NCBI RefSeq assembly: GCF_014192015.1
Contig: NZ_JACHXJ010000002.1
Coordinates: 930,001 to 994,000, forward strand
Direction of reading: 5' to 3'
Origin: Paenibacillus rhizosphaerae
GTDB taxonomy: Bacteria; Bacillota; Bacilli; Paenibacillales; Paenibacillaceae
Length of the DNA: 64,000 nucleotides
The number at the start of each line of letters is the position of its first letter. Position 1 is the first letter of the stretch. Shown here one piece after another: positions 51,879-61,200 of this stretch. The notes under the pieces were generated by a model. That model was given only the letters and a program-made list of their open reading frames with translations, was not told the DNA's origin and made no database searches. The position numbers were made by a program, and so were the translations under genes.

Positions 51879-52577
51879 ATGAAATATGAGAATGCCGGCG
51901 AGGTCATACCTGAGGAGCTCCTGAAAGAAATACAAAAATACGCAGCCGGTAAACTGCTGTATATTCCGAAGGGTGAGGAGAAAAAGGGCTGGGGAGAAAC
52001 ATCCGGCTACCGGGATCGGCTGCAGAGGCGAAATGTGATGATCCGCAATAAATATGCCAATGGGATGACGGTATCGGAGCTTGCTGACGAGTACTTCTTA
52101 TCCCTGGATTCCATAAAGAAAATCATCTATTCGAAGAAACATGACAGGCATATCACTTATGCTCCGACTGTAAACTCAGCTGTACAATATTCGAATAACG
52201 GGCTGCTGGAAGAATGGATTCAATGCTACCTGCAGCTTACAAGGCAGGTGCCCCCGGGTCTGCATGATTGTATAGGCGAAAACAATTCTTATTTTGGCGT
52301 CGTTAAGTTTCCTTTGCGCCTGATCCAAATGGATGGAATAAAGCCGGAGGCAGACGATTCGGATGAAGCGGATGATCACGATAAGGATCTTCCGCCTCTC
52401 CTTATAGAATATGAAGGAGGCAAATTTTACTGTATCGAACAGAAAGAACTGTTTGCCAGACTAAAACGACGCAAGGTCAATGCTTATTCGACGATCATTG
52501 TCTTAAAGGAATCGGCGGATTATAAAAGGTTCATGAAGCACTATGGTCACGCGCTGTTTTTTATAGATCACGTATGA
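51879..52577 (+). CDS. CD3324-like helix-turn-helix protein with C-terminal extension
   Basis: 232 residues from ATG 51879 after AAAGGGTG. The first 90 residues (EELLKEIQKYAAGKLLYIPK, GWGETSGYRDRL, MIRNKYANGMTVSELADEYFL then SLDSIKKIIYSKK) match CD3324-type proteins, which end with a helix-turn-helix. About 140 further residues of unknown fold follow, with an acidic linker DDSDEADDHDKD. Most relatives I recall are only about 90 residues, so the extension is unusual. Probably DNA-binding. Confidence 0.65.
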   Translation: MKYENAGEVIPEELLKEIQKYAAGKLLYIPKGEEKKGWGETSGYRDRLQRRNVMIRNKYANGMTVSELADEYFLSLDSIKKIIYSKKHDRHITYAPTVNSAVQYSNNGLLEEWIQCYLQLTRQVPPGLHDCIGENNSYFGVVKFPLRLIQMDGIKPEADDSDEADDHDKDLPPLLIEYEGGKFYCIEQKELFARLKRRKVNAYSTIIVLKESADYKRFMKHYGHALFFIDHV

Positions 52578-52676
52578 TGATGAGCGCGAATGCGGAAAAA
52601 TTTACAATTCAACGAGAAGGAATTTATCCTGGGCCCCGAGAATGGTTATTTACCACATTTGAAGGGGCTACTTGGA

Positions 52677-53945
52677 ATGCACATCGAATCCAACTTAATA
52701 CTCAATGTTTTTATCATATTACTGCCTATCATGTTCTACCGTTTTGTGTGTAAATCGAAAAAACCCGTGCTCTATTTCTTGTTGTTTCTTGTACCTTTAA
52801 TCATTACGATGTCATCTCCTATCAAAGTGTTTAATACCTTTTTAGATTTGCGGGGGATACCGCTTGTGGTGGGCTCTTTATACGGCGGGTTGTACAATGC
52901 CTTACTGTTATTCGCCAGTGCAATTATCTATCGTCAAGTATTGGGTGATATTCATATTGTTTATTATACGCTGTCCCTAGTGCCGACACTGGTGCTGGTA
53001 TGCCTGGCGATTCCCGTATTTAACCGGGGGAGCTTATTGAAGCGGATGCTGATCGTGCTTGGTCTTTGCTTTTTTTTACGCATCACCGTCTTAAATGTTT
53101 ATTATATGCTTGATGGCAACCCATCGTACTTCCTGGATTCGTTTGTGCCTTCCTTACCGATCGTCCTGATGCAGTGCGTGATGTCTGTTATATTGGTTTA
53201 CATACTGGAAACTGTCCGTCGTGACGTCAAGATTCAAGAAGAGATGATCGAAGCCGAGAAGCTGAAGGTCGTCAGCGAAATCGCCGCATCGGTTGCCCAC
53301 GAAGTACGAAATCCGCTCACCACTGTGCGGGGTTTTGTCCAACTTTTGGGTGAGCCGTCCTTAACGGATCAGAAGCGAAAGGAATTTTCCCTCATTACCC
53401 TTGTGGAATTGGATCGGGCGGGATCGATCATATCCGATTACTTGTCATTAGCCAAACCTCAAAACCAGAAGCTGGAACCGATTACACTGAATGATGAGTT
53501 TTTGGAAACCTCCCATGTGCTGAGCTCCTATGCCAATTTACAAAATGTGAAAATGGTCACCGAATTTCATTCATCCGGTACCATTTATGGAGACAAATCC
53601 AAGTTAAGGCAAGCTATCATTAATTTGTGCAAAAATGCGGTTGAAGCGATGCCGGACGGCGGTACATTAACGATTAAATACGTTGTGGACGAAAGCGACA
53701 AAAAGGCCAGAATCTATATCTCGGATACAGGCGTAGGCATGACAAAAGAGCAGATCAAAAGGCTGGGATCCCCATATTACTCCACCAAGTTAAAAGGCAC
53801 CGGGCTGGGAACCATGGTGACTTTCAATATCATACGCGAGATGAACGGACATATTTCGATTGAAAGCAAGGTAGGCGAAGGAACCACTTTTATCATTACA
53901 TTGCCGCTGTATACCGAAAAAGAGGACGCTGCTCATAGTAAGTAA
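52677..53945 (+). CDS. KinB-like sporulation-type sensor histidine kinase
   Basis: 422 residues from ATG 52677, nine bases after GAAGGGG; the earlier ATG 52590 has no ribosome site and would add a polar N-terminus before the first helix. Six membrane segments (residues 1-185) resemble the 5TM-LYT sensor of KinB. Kinase core: SVAHEVRNPLTTVRGFVQLL (phosphohistidine), INLCKNAVEAMPDGG (N box), ISDTGVGMTKEQ and GTGLGTMVTFNII. Such kinases feed the Spo0 phosphorelay. No response regulator is adjacent, as expected for an orphan phosphorelay kinase. Confidence 0.88.
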   Translation: MHIESNLILNVFIILLPIMFYRFVCKSKKPVLYFLLFLVPLIITMSSPIKVFNTFLDLRGIPLVVGSLYGGLYNALLLFASAIIYRQVLGDIHIVYYTLSLVPTLVLVCLAIPVFNRGSLLKRMLIVLGLCFFLRITVLNVYYMLDGNPSYFLDSFVPSLPIVLMQCVMSVILVYILETVRRDVKIQEEMIEAEKLKVVSEIAASVAHEVRNPLTTVRGFVQLLGEPSLTDQKRKEFSLITLVELDRAGSIISDYLSLAKPQNQKLEPITLNDEFLETSHVLSSYANLQNVKMVTEFHSSGTIYGDKSKLRQAIINLCKNAVEAMPDGGTLTIKYVVDESDKKARIYISDTGVGMTKEQIKRLGSPYYSTKLKGTGLGTMVTFNIIREMNGHISIESKVGEGTTFIITLPLYTEKEDAAHSK

Positions 53946-54109
53946 CGGATGACGTAGAAAGTACATATCGAGGTACAATAGCTTCCATAGATAGTGCGCA
54001 CAAGGAAGATCATGTCTAAGAGATTTTGACTTCGGGGAATGTTTGCTTGTCCATCTGAATTATTTATATAGTAGGGAAATCATATTTTTCAAAGAGAAGG
54101 GGTTAGCGT

Positions 54110-55063
54110 ATGTATGGGATGATGGCTGTTTCCGGCCTGTCTTTTCTTTTGGTTGCCGTTCTGACGCCATTTTTGATCTGGACCTTGCGCAGGCTGAAGC
54201 TGACGCAGCCGATCCGTGCCGAGCTTCCGGCAGACCATCAAGCCAAACGCGGCACGCCGCTCATGGCCGGACTGATTCTGCTGATCGGAGTCGTCATTTC
54301 GCTGCAATTTCAACCGGCATCGCTCATGCTGCTCCTATGCGCTGCGTTTCTGTTGTTCAGCTCGGTCGGCTTTCTTGATGACTTCAAAAAGGCCTTCTGG
54401 CAAGACCCGGGCGGCATCTCGGGACGAACGAAGCTGGTGCTTCAATTTGCTTTTACGGGAATCCTGTTGTATGTATTGCTTCATTCGTTTGGTGTAACGA
54501 GTGATATCGCGCTGTTTCAAGGATACCATCTGCAATTGCCCGTTTACGTGTATGTAGCCATCATGCTGCTGTTTGTGGTAGGTTCTGCGAATGCGATCAA
54601 CTTTACGGATGGACTGGACGGACTGCTGATCAATGTGGCGATTCCGACTTATTTTTTCTTCTTTTTGATTTCGGACAAACCTGAGGTGCAGACATTTTCG
54701 CTGGTGATGATCGGCTGTCTGCTTGGACTTTTCCTTTATAACATCTACCCGGCAAGGGCGTTTATGGGGGACACGGGATCGATGGCGATCGGAGGGTCGC
54801 TATCCATTTTGGCCGTCATTGAAAAGGTTGAAATATTGATACCGATCCTGTTCTTCATCTATCTAGCAGAGCAGTTGTCGGTCATTTTGCAGGTGTGGTA
54901 TTACAAAAGGACGAAGCTGCGGCTGTTCCGGATGGCCCCGATCCATTTCCATTTCAGCCTGAAATACGGATGGAGCGAGAACAAGATCGTCATGATCTTC
55001 GGTTTTATTTCGTGGGCCTGCGTGCTGATTTGCTGGCTGATCCGGAAATATGCCATGCATTGA
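54110..55063 (+). CDS. mraY: Phospho-N-acetylmuramoyl-pentapeptide transferase (MraY)
   Basis: 317 residues, about ten helices. MraY hallmarks: ELPADHQAKRGTPLMAGLIL, FLDDFKKAF (Asp pair), NAINFTDGLDGL, FMGDTGSMAIGGSL and LRLFRMAPIHFHFSL. Makes lipid I at the inner membrane. No dcw-cluster genes flank it, so either the gene has moved or this is a paralogue. Its own terminator lies at 55088. Confidence 0.9.
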   Translation: MYGMMAVSGLSFLLVAVLTPFLIWTLRRLKLTQPIRAELPADHQAKRGTPLMAGLILLIGVVISLQFQPASLMLLLCAAFLLFSSVGFLDDFKKAFWQDPGGISGRTKLVLQFAFTGILLYVLLHSFGVTSDIALFQGYHLQLPVYVYVAIMLLFVVGSANAINFTDGLDGLLINVAIPTYFFFFLISDKPEVQTFSLVMIGCLLGLFLYNIYPARAFMGDTGSMAIGGSLSILAVIEKVEILIPILFFIYLAEQLSVILQVWYYKRTKLRLFRMAPIHFHFSLKYGWSENKIVMIFGFISWACVLICWLIRKYAMH

Positions 55064-55087
55064 GCGGTAGGCTAATTTAAATGCGGA

Positions 55088-55118
55088 AGCAGCGGTCAAG
55101 GGACCGGCTGCTTTTTTT
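55088..55118 (+). terminator. Terminator after mraY
   Basis: AGCAGC-GGTC, loop, GACC-GGCTGCT followed by TTTTTTT, 25 bp after the stop codon. Confidence 0.85.
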
Positions 55119-55184
55119 ATGCTATTCTTGTAGCAGTCAATCTTATCGATGATGTAGGAATGAAGCGATAGAGGAGGGAGCGTC

Positions 55185-56777
55185 ATGGCCAAGTGCTGGA
55201 CGAACGGAACCATCTACACGATGGAACAGGAACACAAGACGGTTGAAGCGGTAATAACCGAAGGAGGACGCATCCTTGATGCTGGCGATACACGGGAACT
55301 CCAAGAGAAATTTCACGGCCGAATCGATGAAATGATCGATCTAGGGGGAAGCACCATGTTCCCGGGATTTGTGGACAGTCATATTCATCTGATCGGCCAC
55401 GGGGAGACCTTTCTCAAGCTGCAGCTTTCCGGTCTGAAGAACCGGGGCGAGCTGCTTGAGAAGATTGCTGGACAAGCCCGGCGCCTTCCGCCAGGCACGT
55501 GGATCATCGGGGAAGGATGGAACGAAAATGAGTGGGAGGAAGAGCTTCTTCCGACAAGGGTGGAGCTGGACCGGGCCGCCCCGAATCATCCGGTGATGCT
55601 GCGGCGGGTCTGCCGGCACGTGCTGGCCGTCAATTCACTGGCCCTGCGGGAGACCGGCGTGGATGAAGACACAGAGGTGCCAAGCGGCGGAGTCGCAGGA
55701 AGAGGCAGTGACGGAGCCTTAAACGGTATTTTTAAAGAGCAGGCCCAGGATTTCGTCCTGAATCGGATGCCCGGCGTGACCCAGAACGATCTGGAAACTG
55801 CGCTGACGATGGCCATTGAGGACTGCTGGAGACAGGGAATCACCGGCTGCCATACGGAAGATCTGAGCTACTATGGAGGCTGTACCCGAACACTGCAAGC
55901 GTTCCAAAAGGTCATTATGGAGGGACAAAAGAAATTCAGAACGCATTTTCTTATCCACCATCTCGCGCTTGATGAATGGCTCGAGAAAGGAAGGCAGCTT
56001 GTGCCGGAGTCCGAGTTCCTCGAATATGGGGCGATGAAGCTGTTCGCGGACGGATCCCTGGGCGGCAGAACGGCTCTGCTCAGCCGCCCCTACGCAGATG
56101 ATCCAGCGACGAGTGGCGTCGCTGTTCATTCGGATGAAGAGCTGAACCGGCTGGTGGCCAAGGCAAGGGCCGCCGGGCTTGCGACTGCCGCGCATGCCAT
56201 TGGCGACGGGGCCGCGGAGAAGGTGCTGCAGGCATTTGCCGCACATCCATGCCCGGCCGGCAGGAGGGACCGGCTGATTCACGGGCAAATTTTACGGGAC
56301 GAGCTGCTTGCGCAGCTGAAGGAGCTGCCTGCTATCGTTGACATTCAGCCGAGCTTTGTCACCTCTGATTTTCCATGGGTGCTGGATCGGATTGGCGATG
56401 CGAAGGGGCTGCATTTATACGCTTGGCAGACGCTGCTTCGTAGCGGGATTCCTTGTGCCGGCGGATCGGATGCGCCGATCGAAAGCGTTTCGCCTCTGCA
56501 TGGCATTTACGCTGCTGTAACCCGCATGAAGCCGGAGGATACCCGGCGGACCGTGTATGGTCCCGAAGAACGGCTCAGCATGTATGAAGCGATATCGCTG
56601 TATACGACAGGCAGTGCCTATGCATCCGGCCATGAACTAGATCGGGGACGGATTCAGCCGGGATACACCGCTGATTTTACTGTTCTGGAACGGGACCCGT
56701 TCGGCGAACCGCCGGAGGCCATCTTGCATAATGAGGTTCGGATGACGGTCGTTGATGAAACGATCGTATACGGATAG
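55185..56777 (+). CDS. YtcJ-like amidohydrolase
   Basis: 530 residues, ATG after GAGGAGGGAG. Amidohydrolase_3 type: FPGFVDSHIHLIGHGETF with the first metal histidines, TWIIGEGWNENEWEE, GAMKLFADGSLGGRTALL, AHAIGDGAAEKVL and the terminal aspartate in GGSDAPIESVSPLHGIYAA. Related proteins include exoenzyme regulators and N-substituted formamide deformylase; real substrates are mostly unknown. Monocistronic by spacing. Confidence 0.88.
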   Translation: MAKCWTNGTIYTMEQEHKTVEAVITEGGRILDAGDTRELQEKFHGRIDEMIDLGGSTMFPGFVDSHIHLIGHGETFLKLQLSGLKNRGELLEKIAGQARRLPPGTWIIGEGWNENEWEEELLPTRVELDRAAPNHPVMLRRVCRHVLAVNSLALRETGVDEDTEVPSGGVAGRGSDGALNGIFKEQAQDFVLNRMPGVTQNDLETALTMAIEDCWRQGITGCHTEDLSYYGGCTRTLQAFQKVIMEGQKKFRTHFLIHHLALDEWLEKGRQLVPESEFLEYGAMKLFADGSLGGRTALLSRPYADDPATSGVAVHSDEELNRLVAKARAAGLATAAHAIGDGAAEKVLQAFAAHPCPAGRRDRLIHGQILRDELLAQLKELPAIVDIQPSFVTSDFPWVLDRIGDAKGLHLYAWQTLLRSGIPCAGGSDAPIESVSPLHGIYAAVTRMKPEDTRRTVYGPEERLSMYEAISLYTTGSAYASGHELDRGRIQPGYTADFTVLERDPFGEPPEAILHNEVRMTVVDETIVYG

Positions 56778-57177
56778 CCTGGTGGGAGGGGAGATCGGCC
56801 GTTGAAGGCGGAAAATAAGTGTATTTTCCTGTAAGATCTGCCTCAATCTGATCAAATGGGAGCTGATTAAATTAAATCAGATTAAAAGATTAATGTTGAT
56901 TAAATTACAAACTTTCACTATATGAAAAATTCACAATAATAAAACCGTCATAACACCGACCCTAGATCATCCGAGCTAAAACACCATAACAACGTACTTA
57001 ACAGCAGATCACTTGGGAAAAAGGAGCTACGAAAAACCATAACTTATATTATGTTAACTTAAAGTTCAAGCGTGAAATGAAGTTCTTCAAGCTTTAAAAG
57101 GTTGGCTCAGACACGTGAGCAAGGCATCGATAACCCAGTATCAAGGATATCCTTGTTCTTACCGGAGGCGAGAATGG
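56778..57177 (+). other. 400-bp intergenic region with A/T-rich repeats
   Basis: No gene seen. Contains hairpin GGAAAATA/TATTTTCC around 56811-56830, an imperfect palindrome CTGATTAAATTAAATCAG (56863-56880), two GATTAAATTA direct repeats and the dispersed motif at 56921. Probably regulatory for the phosphotransferase gene. Confidence 0.45.
56921..56936 (+). repeat. Short dispersed motif TATGAAAAATTCACAA, copy 3
   Basis: Identical over 16 bases to the copy at 1321 some 55 kb away; preceded by CACTA here and by ACAATA there. It lies about 250 bp before the phosphotransferase start. Confidence 0.4.
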
Positions 57178-58161
57178 ATGAAAGAAGGTTGGGAGCGGAC
57201 GGAGCAGCCGCTGGAACTGAGTCTGGAAGAACTGAATCACATCGCAGGCCCTGCTTTTCATGACCGTAAGATTATACTCTCCCGGCGAATAGGCGTAGGG
57301 CTCAGCAACTCCAATTACAAAATTCAGGTAGAGGGAGATGGCAGGCCATATGTATTGAGATTGTTTCGCCGGGGGAAGGACATTGCCGGCAAAGAAATCG
57401 CCCTTACCCGGCTCGTTCGGGAACGGGTACCGGTGGCCGAATTTGTGTATGCCGATACGAGCTGCAGCAGATATTCTAAACCCTGGGCGGTGTTGGAATG
57501 GAAGCCGGGTGTCCTGCTGAGCGATATATTCCGGAATGGGGCGCCTGAGGAGAAAGCATCGGCAGCAGCCGCAGCCGGCAGAACGCTCGCCCATATTCAT
57601 GGATTTTCATTTGAAGCTTCCGGTTTCTTCGGCAGCGATTTGATGATCACGCAGCCTTTCAACATGAGCGGCGAGCGGTTTCTTACCTTTATGGATGATG
57701 TTATCTTCCATAGTCCATGCGCAGCTTGGCTGGGAGAGGAGCTTACCCAACAGCTGTGGGCATTTTGCAAACGATACGGACCGTTATTATCGGCCAGTCA
57801 GGAAAAGCCCGTGCTGGCGCATTCGGATTATAACGGCTTAAATCTTCTGATGGAGAAAGGTTCCGAGGGGTACTTCGTTTCAGCCGTGCTCGACTGGGAG
57901 GAAGCCTTTGCCTGGAACCGGCATGCGGATCTAGGCAACATGCTGCGTTATGAGGCGGACGGTTCGTGGATTGAACAGCACTTTATTCAAGCATATGAAG
58001 CGGAGGGGATAGTGCTGGAAAAGAATTGGAGGCTTCTGTCCCGTCTGGAGGACCTGGTCGCCTTATGCGATATGCTGAGCCAATCGACGGAGGAGACACC
58101 GAACCGGGTACATGATTTGTGCCGATTGATTGCGGGAACGGTTCGGGGCGGGGGGAAGTAA
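57178..58161 (+). CDS. APH/homoserine-kinase-fold phosphotransferase
   Basis: 327 residues from ATG 57178, nine bases after GGAGG; the GTG at 57115 lacks a site. Kinase landmarks: ILSRRIGVGLSNSNYKIQVEG (nucleotide loop), YVLRLFRRG (lysine or arginine position), catalytic VLAHSDYNGLNLLM (His-x-Asp...Asn) and AVLDWEEAFAWNRHADLGN (metal Asp). Catalytic residues look intact. Family members phosphorylate amino alcohols, sugars or antibiotics; the substrate is not indicated by context. Confidence 0.8.
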   Translation: MKEGWERTEQPLELSLEELNHIAGPAFHDRKIILSRRIGVGLSNSNYKIQVEGDGRPYVLRLFRRGKDIAGKEIALTRLVRERVPVAEFVYADTSCSRYSKPWAVLEWKPGVLLSDIFRNGAPEEKASAAAAAGRTLAHIHGFSFEASGFFGSDLMITQPFNMSGERFLTFMDDVIFHSPCAAWLGEELTQQLWAFCKRYGPLLSASQEKPVLAHSDYNGLNLLMEKGSEGYFVSAVLDWEEAFAWNRHADLGNMLRYEADGSWIEQHFIQAYEAEGIVLEKNWRLLSRLEDLVALCDMLSQSTEETPNRVHDLCRLIAGTVRGGGK

Positions 58162-58183
58162 CATATCGAGCTCAGCAAAAAAT

Positions 58184-58226
58184 ACAGGCGCTCTTGGAGA
58201 GTTACTCCAAGAGCGCCTGTGCTTTT
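58184..58226. terminator. Bidirectional terminator, perfect 16-bp stem
   Basis: ACAGGCGCTCTTGGAG (58184-58199), 5-base loop, CTCCAAGAGCGCCTGT (58205-58220), with T tracts on both strands. Shared by the phosphotransferase (+) and the serine peptidase (-). Confidence 0.93.
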
Positions 58227-58257
58227 TCAAAAACGAATCAAATAATCGAATATTTAT

Positions 58258-61200
58258 TTACTTTCCTTGTGCATCAGTATTGGTATCAGCACTGGCTGCT
58301 GCATTACTGCTTGCATCTTGCGTTTGGCTTGCTTCTCCAGTGCTTGGCTCGTCAACGGCAGGGCTGGATCCCTGTTGTGCTTCATCATCAGGCTGCACCG
58401 GCTGTTGACTGTTATCCGGCTGTTGAGAAGGATCGGATTCTGGTGAAGCCGGCTGGTTCTCATCCGTAGCTGGATTTTGATCAGGGCTTTGGGTTCCACC
58501 CGTGCTTTGAGAACTGTCCGGGCTTTGATCTTCATCTGTTGTTAAGCTGTCCTCAAGGTTTTGGGCTTCGTCGGAACTGGAGCCATTTCCAGGTTTTTTG
58601 CCACCAGTGATTTCAATGCTGGTACCGTTCAATTTTCCTGATAGAACGGGCTGCTGATCCGAATCGAGCATCGTGACGCTGCTGATCTCAAAATCGTAGG
58701 TTCCTGCATCCGAAGCGGTGAAGGAGAAGTCCACCAGGGTACCGCTCTTAATCGGTTTGTTGAATTCAATGCCGAACACGGCCCGTTTTTTACCGCTCTT
58801 CGCCAAAGATGATTCGGCATCGGTTGCCGTACCATCATTTTGGATTTTAACCTGCTTGGAAGACGGCGTAATCTTGTTCAGTTTTAATTTGGCATCGTAA
58901 GTTACCTCAACCGTCATAAATTGGACGGCTTGTTTGCCTTTGAATTCAACGGATACGTTAAATGGCTTACCGGTTTTGATCTTACTTTGTTTGGCTGACA
59001 ATTCTACGTCTGTACTTGGAGTCTCTTCCGGCTTGTATTTATAATTATAGGATTTCGTCGGTTGAGTTGTTCCGTTACCGGCATCGTCAGAAATATACAG
59101 GTCGATGTTGTTCGTACCGTTCTCAAGCGGAACCTCTACGGTGTAATTACCGTACTCATCCATTGTTCCCTGGTATTCACTACCTTTGCCTTTTACGGAG
59201 TTGACGGCCTTCACATGGATCAAATCCTGCAGATTCGTGCCGTCATAGAAGTAATCCAGCAGCAAATCTCCGTTAATCGTACCTTGAAGGACGCCGACGT
59301 TTGGTTTATCCGGATTTACTACAAGCTCATCCGGCACCGACGCATCCGGTGCAGTGTTGTCGACCAGGAACTGCGACAGCGAGTCGGTCACCACTTCGGC
59401 GGTGTTGTCGCCTTCTTCCACGGTCACCGGAACGATGCCGTAGACGCCTTCCGGATCCAAGTACACGCGTTTCTTTCCTGGTGTGGTAGAGATATCCACC
59501 TTGCCGTCCCACTCATAGGAGTAATAGAACGGATCCAGCTTGTTCTGGAAGTCACCGTCATAGATATATCCTACGTACTCGCCGTTGCCTTCGTCATCGA
59601 AACGGTAGACGTCGAATTCGTAATCCACCAATTTTTTATTGAGTGCATAATAAAGGGTTGATCCTTTGCCTTCTTTGGTGCTGGACAGGTAAATCGGATC
59701 AAGTTCCACGTTCGAAATATCGGCCAGGTTGTAGGTTTCGCCGACATACACACTGAACGGTACGTGAAGGACGTGCCCGTTTCCGGCTTGCGTAAAGATC
59801 AGCTGACCGTCATACAGGCCGTCTGCGGTTCCTTCTGGAATGTTCAGGGATACGTTCAGATCGGCAGTCGATTGGCCTGCGGACAGGCTTACCGAATTCG
59901 CTTCCGGCGTCAGCACTGGTCCTCCGCCATGATTCCATGCGACCTCAATCGAATAGGACTGATCCGTATTTTCGATGTTTTCCACCGTCAGCTTGCGGGT
60001 GACGTCCGCCCCTGCACCCTGCAGACCGAAAGAAATGCTGCCGGAGTACGAGATTTGGTGGGTATCGTCCTGAAGTTGAGCCGGAAGCGTCTCTTCCACC
60101 TTAACGATGGCATCCGCTTCGGAAGAATTCTTCAGGTCGACGCGGCCAGCACCTTGCTCGTTGGTGCCATATTCACGGTTATCCCGATCTTTGATCAGGA
60201 CCGCATTGTTCGTAAGCAGAGCCTTCACGTCGTCCGGCTTCAGCTGAAGCCCTTCTTCGCGGGTCTTCTCCAGCATGAGGGCAGCAGAACCTGCCACATG
60301 CGGTGCGGCCATACTTGTTCCTTGCAGTTCCTCATAAGCGTTGGTATAGTCGCCGCCAAAAGCTGGAATGGAAGACTTGATGCCCACGCCAGGCGCGGTA
60401 ATGTCCGGCTTGATCGTATAGTTCGGCAGCGCCGGTCCTCTGGAACTGAGATCTGCGAGCAGATCGACTTCGGCTTTATAGCCGAACGTCACGTGGTTAT
60501 TGCCTTTGGCAATCTCGTTCTTCAGCTTCTGGCCGCTATCCAGGCTGATCGTGTACGCCGGCACGACGTCTTCGGCGCCGTTCAGCGTTGCCCCGCCGAT
60601 TTCGCCAGGCACGTTATTGTAAATGATGACAGCCACGGCGCCGTTTGCGGCCGCGTTTTGCGCTTTTTCAGCGAAGGAGATTTCCCCGCGCTGCACAAAC
60701 GCCGTTTTGCCCTTGACGTCAATGTTGGCGTAATCGTCAGTACGGCCGAGGCCGGCGTCCACAAGCTCCAAGTCCGCGCCTTCCGTTTCCAGCTTCGGCG
60801 ATGTCGCCGCCAGCTGAGCATACGTAATGCCGATAGTGTCGGATGTGAAAATCGGCGTTTGGAGCGGCGGTGTCGAAGCGCCTACGGAAATGACGAGCTG
60901 TGCTGCGGCCGGACTGCCGACCGTTTCCGCATCCGGGCCCTCGTTACCGTTGGAGATGACGACGGTGACTCCCGCCAGCGCCGCGTTGTCCGCCGCGATG
61001 GCATCCGGCGTATACGAGTTGTTCATGTTGGAGCCCAGCGACAGGTTGATGACGTCCATTCCGTCGCTGACCGCCTTTTCAATCCCGGCAATGACGTTTT
61101 CGGTCGAGCCGCTGCCGTATGGACCGAGAACGCGGTATACGTACAGATCCGATCCCGGCGCTACGCCGCGGACCCAGCCCGTGCCCGCGTCGGGGTGCTC

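Noticed and set aside
57052..57068. TnrA/GlnR-like sequence TGTTAACTTAAAGTTCA
   Set aside because: The right arm GTTCA breaks the fixed T and A positions of TNACA, and the downstream gene has no nitrogen link.
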